Source of the DNA: Trebonia sp963773105
GTDB taxonomy: Bacteria; Actinomycetota; Actinomycetes; Streptosporangiales; Streptosporangiaceae
NCBI GenBank assembly: GCA_963773105.1
Contig: CAVZAA010000002.1
Location: 1,116,001-1,180,000 of the forward strand
Length of the DNA stretch: 64,000 nt
Direction: 5' to 3'
Every line of letters begins with the position of its first letter. Position 1 is the first letter of the stretch. A program made the translations under genes and the position numbers. The notes beneath the pieces were generated by a model that had not been told where the DNA came from, made no database searches, and saw nothing but the letters and a program-made list of their open reading frames with translations. Positions 60,590 through 64,000 of this stretch are shown piece by piece.

Positions 60590-61849
60590 TCAGGCGACCG
60601 GGCCCCTGACGGTGACGAGCGACCCGTAGGTGAGGTAGTTGTAGGCGTCTTCCGCCACGCCGGAGCCGGCCCCGTTGTAGGGGAGTTCGACGCAGCCGAG
60701 CGACTGGTACGACCCGTAGCTGTAGCGGGGGAAGGCATGCACCGCGTCGCCGCCGTTGAAGTACGACGCCCAGTACACCGTGTCGTCGTACTTGGTGCCG
60801 TCTGGGTTGGTGCCCTTCATCTGCGTGACCGTGTACTTCAGGTAGACGGGGAAGGTGCCGTCCACGGTCGGCGAGGCCGGGATGCCGGTGTTGGCGGGGG
60901 TCCCCAGGACCCGCTTGCCGTCGTGCCAGACCTCCAGCGACTCGTCTGACGAGCCCTGGGTGGCGAGCGCGTAGCTGTAGCCGTTGGGGTTGGTCTTGTT
61001 CCCGGCCACGGCCTTGAGCAGGTCGGCCCAGACCTGCGGGCCCGCGGCGCCGTCCATAGTGAGGCCCACGTTGAACTCGAACGCGCGGACCGCCCCGTTG
61101 ACCAGGATGTTGTCCGACCCGGGGGACCACTGGCTGGTCAGCTCGCTCGGGTAGCCGGACTGGAACGTGAAGGTGCCGGCCGGCGCGTCGTAGGCGGCGG
61201 CGGTCTGGGCGTTCGCGTCGGAGGCGGCGATGGTGCCGGTCGACGGATCGCTCGGGGTCCAGTTCAGCGGCAGGTATCCGAGCTGGGCCAGCAGCTGCTG
61301 CAGCCGCAGCGTCGAGTAAGAGCCGGTGGTGAACGTGCTGCGCGACGTCTTCGCGAGCGTGCCGGCCGAGGCGGCCGCGCCGAGCATGCCGTCCTGGCCG
61401 CCGGGGACCTTGACCGTCACCTTCGTGTCGGGCGAATAACCGGACGCGGGAGTGAACGTCGCCGTCGCGCCCGATACCTTCCAGCTCCCCTTGATCGCCG
61501 GGGACAGCGTGGGCAACGGGGTCTGCGGCGACAGCGCGGAAGAGAACTTCACCGTGATCGGGGCGCCGCCGTTCGCGTGGCGGGTACCGCCGGCCGGGGT
61601 CACGGAGAGCAGCTTCAGCGGGGGAACCGGGGCAACCTTCGGCTTCGTCGTCACATGATGGGTGACGGGGCTGTTGTTGCTGACGTTGGCAAGCGTCTCA
61701 TGGCCCGACCCGTTCGAGGAGGTCGCCGCGTACGCGCAGCCCACGACCAGCACGGCAGTCGCCGCGCCCGCAGTCGCCGCGATCACCCGATGCCGCAGTA
61801 GCGCCATGCCCACACGGCCTGCGCCACTCGCACTCCCCAGAAACGACAC
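60590..61849 (-). CDS. L,D-transpeptidase with Ig-like domains (LdtMt2-like), probable lipoprotein
   Basis: 419 residues. A basic start and hydrophobic stretch end in VLVVGCAYA, a lipobox-like LVVGC (Cys about 38). Two Ig-like domains follow (LLSVTPAGGTRHANGGAPIT, WKVSGATATFTPASGYSPDT), then a peptidoglycan-binding-like part (LRLQQLLAQLGYLPLNW) and the YkuD catalytic domain with H in AVHAFPRYSYG and the nucleophile Cys (about 385) in SLGCVELP. It cross-links peptidoglycan 3-3 outside the cell, which is imipenem-sensitive in known cases. ATG 61807 is a second possible start. Confidence 0.9.
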   Translation of the reverse strand: MSFLGSASGAGRVGMALLRHRVIAATAGAATAVLVVGCAYAATSSNGSGHETLANVSNNSPVTHHVTTKPKVAPVPPLKLLSVTPAGGTRHANGGAPITVKFSSALSPQTPLPTLSPAIKGSWKVSGATATFTPASGYSPDTKVTVKVPGGQDGMLGAAASAGTLAKTSRSTFTTGSYSTLRLQQLLAQLGYLPLNWTPSDPSTGTIAASDANAQTAAAYDAPAGTFTFQSGYPSELTSQWSPGSDNILVNGAVRAFEFNVGLTMDGAAGPQVWADLLKAVAGNKTNPNGYSYALATQGSSDESLEVWHDGKRVLGTPANTGIPASPTVDGTFPVYLKYTVTQMKGTNPDGTKYDDTVYWASYFNGGDAVHAFPRYSYGSYQSLGCVELPYNGAGSGVAEDAYNYLTYGSLVTVRGPVA

Positions 61850-62176
61850 AGCTCGGCTCTCCTTGTCGTTAGGCCAGATTGATAGTCCCGGTGCACCTGA
61901 GCGGGTTTGGGCACACGTGTCACGCGAGGCTGATCACAACGCGTGGTGGGCGGGCAACGTTCAGAGTCTAGGGGAAATATCTATCAAATCGGGAAACATC
62001 ACATCACGGCTCTCTTATGTCTACCTACACGACGTTTGTTAGCGCCAGGAGGTTGCGTTTCCAGACCCAAGTGGCGATAACGGTCGCGTAACGGCCCCGG
62101 AAGCGGGCGTCCCCGGTCGGCCGCTCGTCATGTCCTATCGTGGAAACCTGGGGGTTTCCTTGAGAGGTAGGTCGAA
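61850..62176. other. Intergenic region between the L,D-transpeptidase and the thiolase
   Basis: No gene seen. The middle (about 61970-62045) is markedly AT-rich for this genome and may hold the divergent promoters. A small hairpin GGAAACC-TGGG-GGTTTCC lies at 62142-62159, 17 bases before the thiolase start and right after TATCGT, so it could affect translation of that gene. Confidence 0.45.
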
Positions 62177-63361
62177 GTGAGCTCGGTATTCGTGGTAGAT
62201 GCCTGCCGGACGCCCATCGGCAAGGTGAAAGGGGCACTGGCGGAGGTACGCCCGGATCACCTCGCCGCCGACATACTCAAGGCGCTCATCGTGCGTAACG
62301 GCAACCTCGACGTGAACGCCATCGACGACGTCTACTGGGGCGCCGCCAACCAGGCGGGCGAGGACAACAGGAACGTCGCGCGGATGGCGGTGCTGCTGGC
62401 CGGGCTCCCGGTCGAGATTCCCGGCGCGACCGTGAACCGGCTCTGCGGCTCGGGCATGGAGGCGGTCAGCGACGCGGCCAGGGCGATCGCGGCGGGCGAC
62501 GCCGACATCTGCGTCGCGGGCGGCACCGAGTCGATGACCCGCGCCCCGTTCGTGGTCCAGCGCAGCGGCGACGCCTGGGCGCGCTCGCTCGAGACCGCCG
62601 ACACCCGCCTCGGCTGGCGCCTGGTGAGCCCCCGCATGCAGGAGATGTACCCGCCGATCAGCCTGGGCGAGACGGCCGAGAACGTGGCCGACAAGTACGG
62701 CATTACCCGCGAGCGGCAGGATGCGTTCGCGCTGCGCAGCCACCACCTGGCCGCGGCTGCCCGCGACGCGGGCCGCTTCGACGCCGAACTCGTCCCCGTC
62801 GCCACCGCCAAGGGCGAGGTCATCAGCGACGAGGGCATCAAGGCGTCGATCACGCTCGAGGAGCTGGCGGGCAAGCGGCCCGCGTTCCGCAAGGACGGCA
62901 CCGTGACCGGCGGCAACTCCTCCCCGCTGAACGACGGCGCCGCCGCGCTGCTGCTGATGTCGGAGCAGGCGGTCAGGCGGGCGGGCGTCACCCCGCTCGC
63001 CCGCTACGTCGGCGCGTCGGCGGCCGGGGTGCACCCGGACTACATGGGCATCGGCCCGGTACCCGCGATGAACCGGGCCCTCGCCCGGGCCGGCTGGCGC
63101 CCTGAGGATCTCGACCTGGTGGAGCTGAACGAGGCGTTCGCCGCCCAGGCGGTCGCCTGCGTCGACGAGCTGAAGCTCGACCCCGAGAAGGTCAACGTCA
63201 ACGGAGGCGCGATCGCGATCGGCCATCCGCTCGGCTGCTCGGGCGCGCGAATCGTCACCACGCTGCTGCACGAGATGCGCCGCCGCGGTGCCGCCAAGGG
63301 CGCGGCGTCCATGTGCATCGGCGTCGGTCAGGGCATCGCTACACTCTGGGAAGCCTGTTAA
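62177..63361 (+). CDS. Acetyl-CoA C-acyltransferase (thiolase)
   Basis: 394 residues from GTG 62177 after GAGAGGTAGG. Catalytic Cys90 in NRLCGSGMEAV, VAGGTESMTRAPF, the NEAFAAQAVAC block with catalytic residues, and NGGAIAIGHPLGCSGARI with His and the second Cys. It condenses two acetyl-CoA or cleaves 3-ketoacyl-CoA (incl. 3-oxoadipyl-CoA). The pattern ESMTRAPFVV and WARSLETADTRLGWR is near PcaF/FadA-type thiolases. It is alone, so beta-oxidation, aromatic degradation and polyhydroxyalkanoate synthesis are all possible. Confidence 0.95.
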   Translation: MSSVFVVDACRTPIGKVKGALAEVRPDHLAADILKALIVRNGNLDVNAIDDVYWGAANQAGEDNRNVARMAVLLAGLPVEIPGATVNRLCGSGMEAVSDAARAIAAGDADICVAGGTESMTRAPFVVQRSGDAWARSLETADTRLGWRLVSPRMQEMYPPISLGETAENVADKYGITRERQDAFALRSHHLAAAARDAGRFDAELVPVATAKGEVISDEGIKASITLEELAGKRPAFRKDGTVTGGNSSPLNDGAAALLLMSEQAVRRAGVTPLARYVGASAAGVHPDYMGIGPVPAMNRALARAGWRPEDLDLVELNEAFAAQAVACVDELKLDPEKVNVNGGAIAIGHPLGCSGARIVTTLLHEMRRRGAAKGAASMCIGVGQGIATLWEAC

Positions 63362-63462
63362 CCAAACGTGAGGGAACGGATAAATCTCGCTATCCACTCG
63401 ATAACTGTTGAGTAACAGAGTTAGGCTGACTACCTCACCTTTACGGAGCGGGGGTAGCCATC

Positions 63463-63684
63463 GTGACGCTGATCGAGGGCGGCTACGGCAACCGGATCGA
63501 CAGCGGGAAGCGGCGCGCGCAGGCTCGCCGGGCGCGCGGCCGTCGCACTGCGCGCGCTGCCGCGCCGCTGCTCATCCCGCTGGCCCTGGCGCTCACCCTC
63601 GGCGTGATCCTGGCCGTCTCCTCGGTCACGACGCCCACCGCGCACGTCAACCAGCAGACCTCGTCGCACTCTGCGCATCCCTGA
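63463..63684 (+). CDS. Small single-span membrane protein
   Basis: 73 residues from GTG 63463, with GGAGCGGGGG upstream. A very basic N-terminus (KRRAQARRARGRRTARAAA) is followed by one membrane helix (LLIPLALALTLGVILAVSS) and a short polar tail, so the tail is outside. Function unknown. Followed by a strong terminator. Confidence 0.6.
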   Translation: MTLIEGGYGNRIDSGKRRAQARRARGRRTARAAAPLLIPLALALTLGVILAVSSVTTPTAHVNQQTSSHSAHP

Positions 63685-63692
63685 GTCGCCCC

Positions 63693-63734
63693 GGTCCGTT
63701 CGGGAAAATCAAGATCTTTTATCCCGAACGGACC
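63693..63734. terminator. Hairpin terminator
   Basis: GGTCCGTTCGGGA and TCCCGAACGGACC, perfect 13-bp stem with a 16-base AT-rich loop containing GATCTTTT. Directly after the small membrane-protein gene. Confidence 0.8.
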
Positions 63735-63738
63735 GTGC

Positions 63739-63851
63739 TTTCCCCACTCGCCGCCGGGCGCTCGTGGCTCCTGTCTTCTCCCTCGTCGCACTGTGTTTCC
63801 CCACTCGCCGCCGCGCGCTCGTGGCCACTGCCCTCTCCCTCGTCGGTCAGT
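63739..63851. repeat. Imperfect direct repeat, 57-bp offset
   Basis: TTTCCCCACTCGCCGCC...GCGCTCGTGGC...TCTCCCTCGTCG occurs at 63739 and again at 63796. No gene covers it. Meaning unknown; possibly a duplicated regulatory or decayed segment. Confidence 0.55.
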
Positions 63852-63910
63852 CGCTGCGCTCCCTCCCTCAGTCCGAGGACAGCGGCGCGCGCTTTGGCTC
63901 GCGGGGGGTA

Positions 63911-64000
63911 CTAGCCGGCGAAGTAGTTGCCGGCCGAGGATGTGCCCAGGGGGGTGGCCGCGGTGTCGGCCGGGAGGGCGGACGGGTTGACCAGCGAGCT
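63911..64000 (-). CDS. C-terminal end of a gene entering from the right
   Basis: Minus-strand frame ending at TAG 63911-63913; the last 29 residues read SSLVNPSALPADTAATPLGT and SSAGNYFAG. Small, Ala/Pro-rich, so possibly the tail of a secreted protein. Too little to identify. Confidence 0.35.
   Translation of the reverse strand, partial: SSLVNPSALPADTAATPLGTSSAGNYFAG

Overview
The window is high-GC DNA with dense, short-gapped genes and GTG/TTG starts alongside ATG. The gene families (MalT-like LuxR regulator, DUF574-type methyltransferase, actinobacterial L,D-transpeptidase, GAP-family membrane protein, an integrative element with a prim-pol replicase and FtsK-like transfer protein) point to a filamentous actinomycete of the Streptomyces/Streptosporangiales kind. 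The genus cannot be fixed from the sequence. No rRNA, tRNA or CRISPR array was found.

Layout. 1-15 kb: a secreted phosphoesterase running off the left edge, a SWIM/SNF2 helicase, a universal stress protein with a SixA-like phosphatase, a PadR-controlled operon with a clear promoter/operator, a fused GNAT/acyl-CoA-synthetase of the Pat protein-acetyltransferase type, an ABC exporter and acetyl-CoA synthetase (a known Pat target). 15-25 kb: a stress/envelope group (STAS protein, MreB-like actin, membrane proteins, DUF1269 protein, MalT-like regulator, FtsH) whose gaps repeatedly carry a CACCC-N5-GGGTG palindrome. 24.7-29.3 kb: lgt, YbaK-type deacylase, a cytosine-deaminase-like enzyme and a MoxR/VWA pair, several apparently leaderless.

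29.3-39.6 kb: a TnpB (IS605-type) element with a frameshifted tnpB and probable omega-RNA, then a Rieske oxygenase, a methyltransferase, and a run of genes each split by a frameshift (histidine phosphatase, nitronate monooxygenase, LysM protein, repeat surface protein), then an acetyltransferase and a DUF1707 protein. Either this stretch is decaying or it carries assembly indels.

40.5-55.6 kb: an actinomycete integrative and conjugative element (AICE): integrase, repressor, second HTH protein, excisionase, prim-pol replicase, DUF3987 helicase, HNH protein, AAA+ ATPase, FtsK/TraB translocase and small transfer-associated genes. Replicase, helicase and translocase are broken by many frameshifts; integrase, regulators and small genes are intact. 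It carries three unusual DNA structures: a mirror-symmetric array of 12 octamers (45.64-45.87 kb), about 13.6 copies of a 61-bp repeat open in all six frames (49.4-50.2 kb), and a helically phased TGTCAYG array beside the transfer gene (50.9 kb).

55.8-64 kb: a response regulator/histidine kinase pair, a group II intron that appears to sit inside the start codon of a DUF2064 glycosyltransferase gene, an L,D-transpeptidase, a thiolase, a small membrane protein and the tail of a gene leaving the window. The AICE seems to have landed between a methyltransferase gene and the two-component/glycosyltransferase genes.
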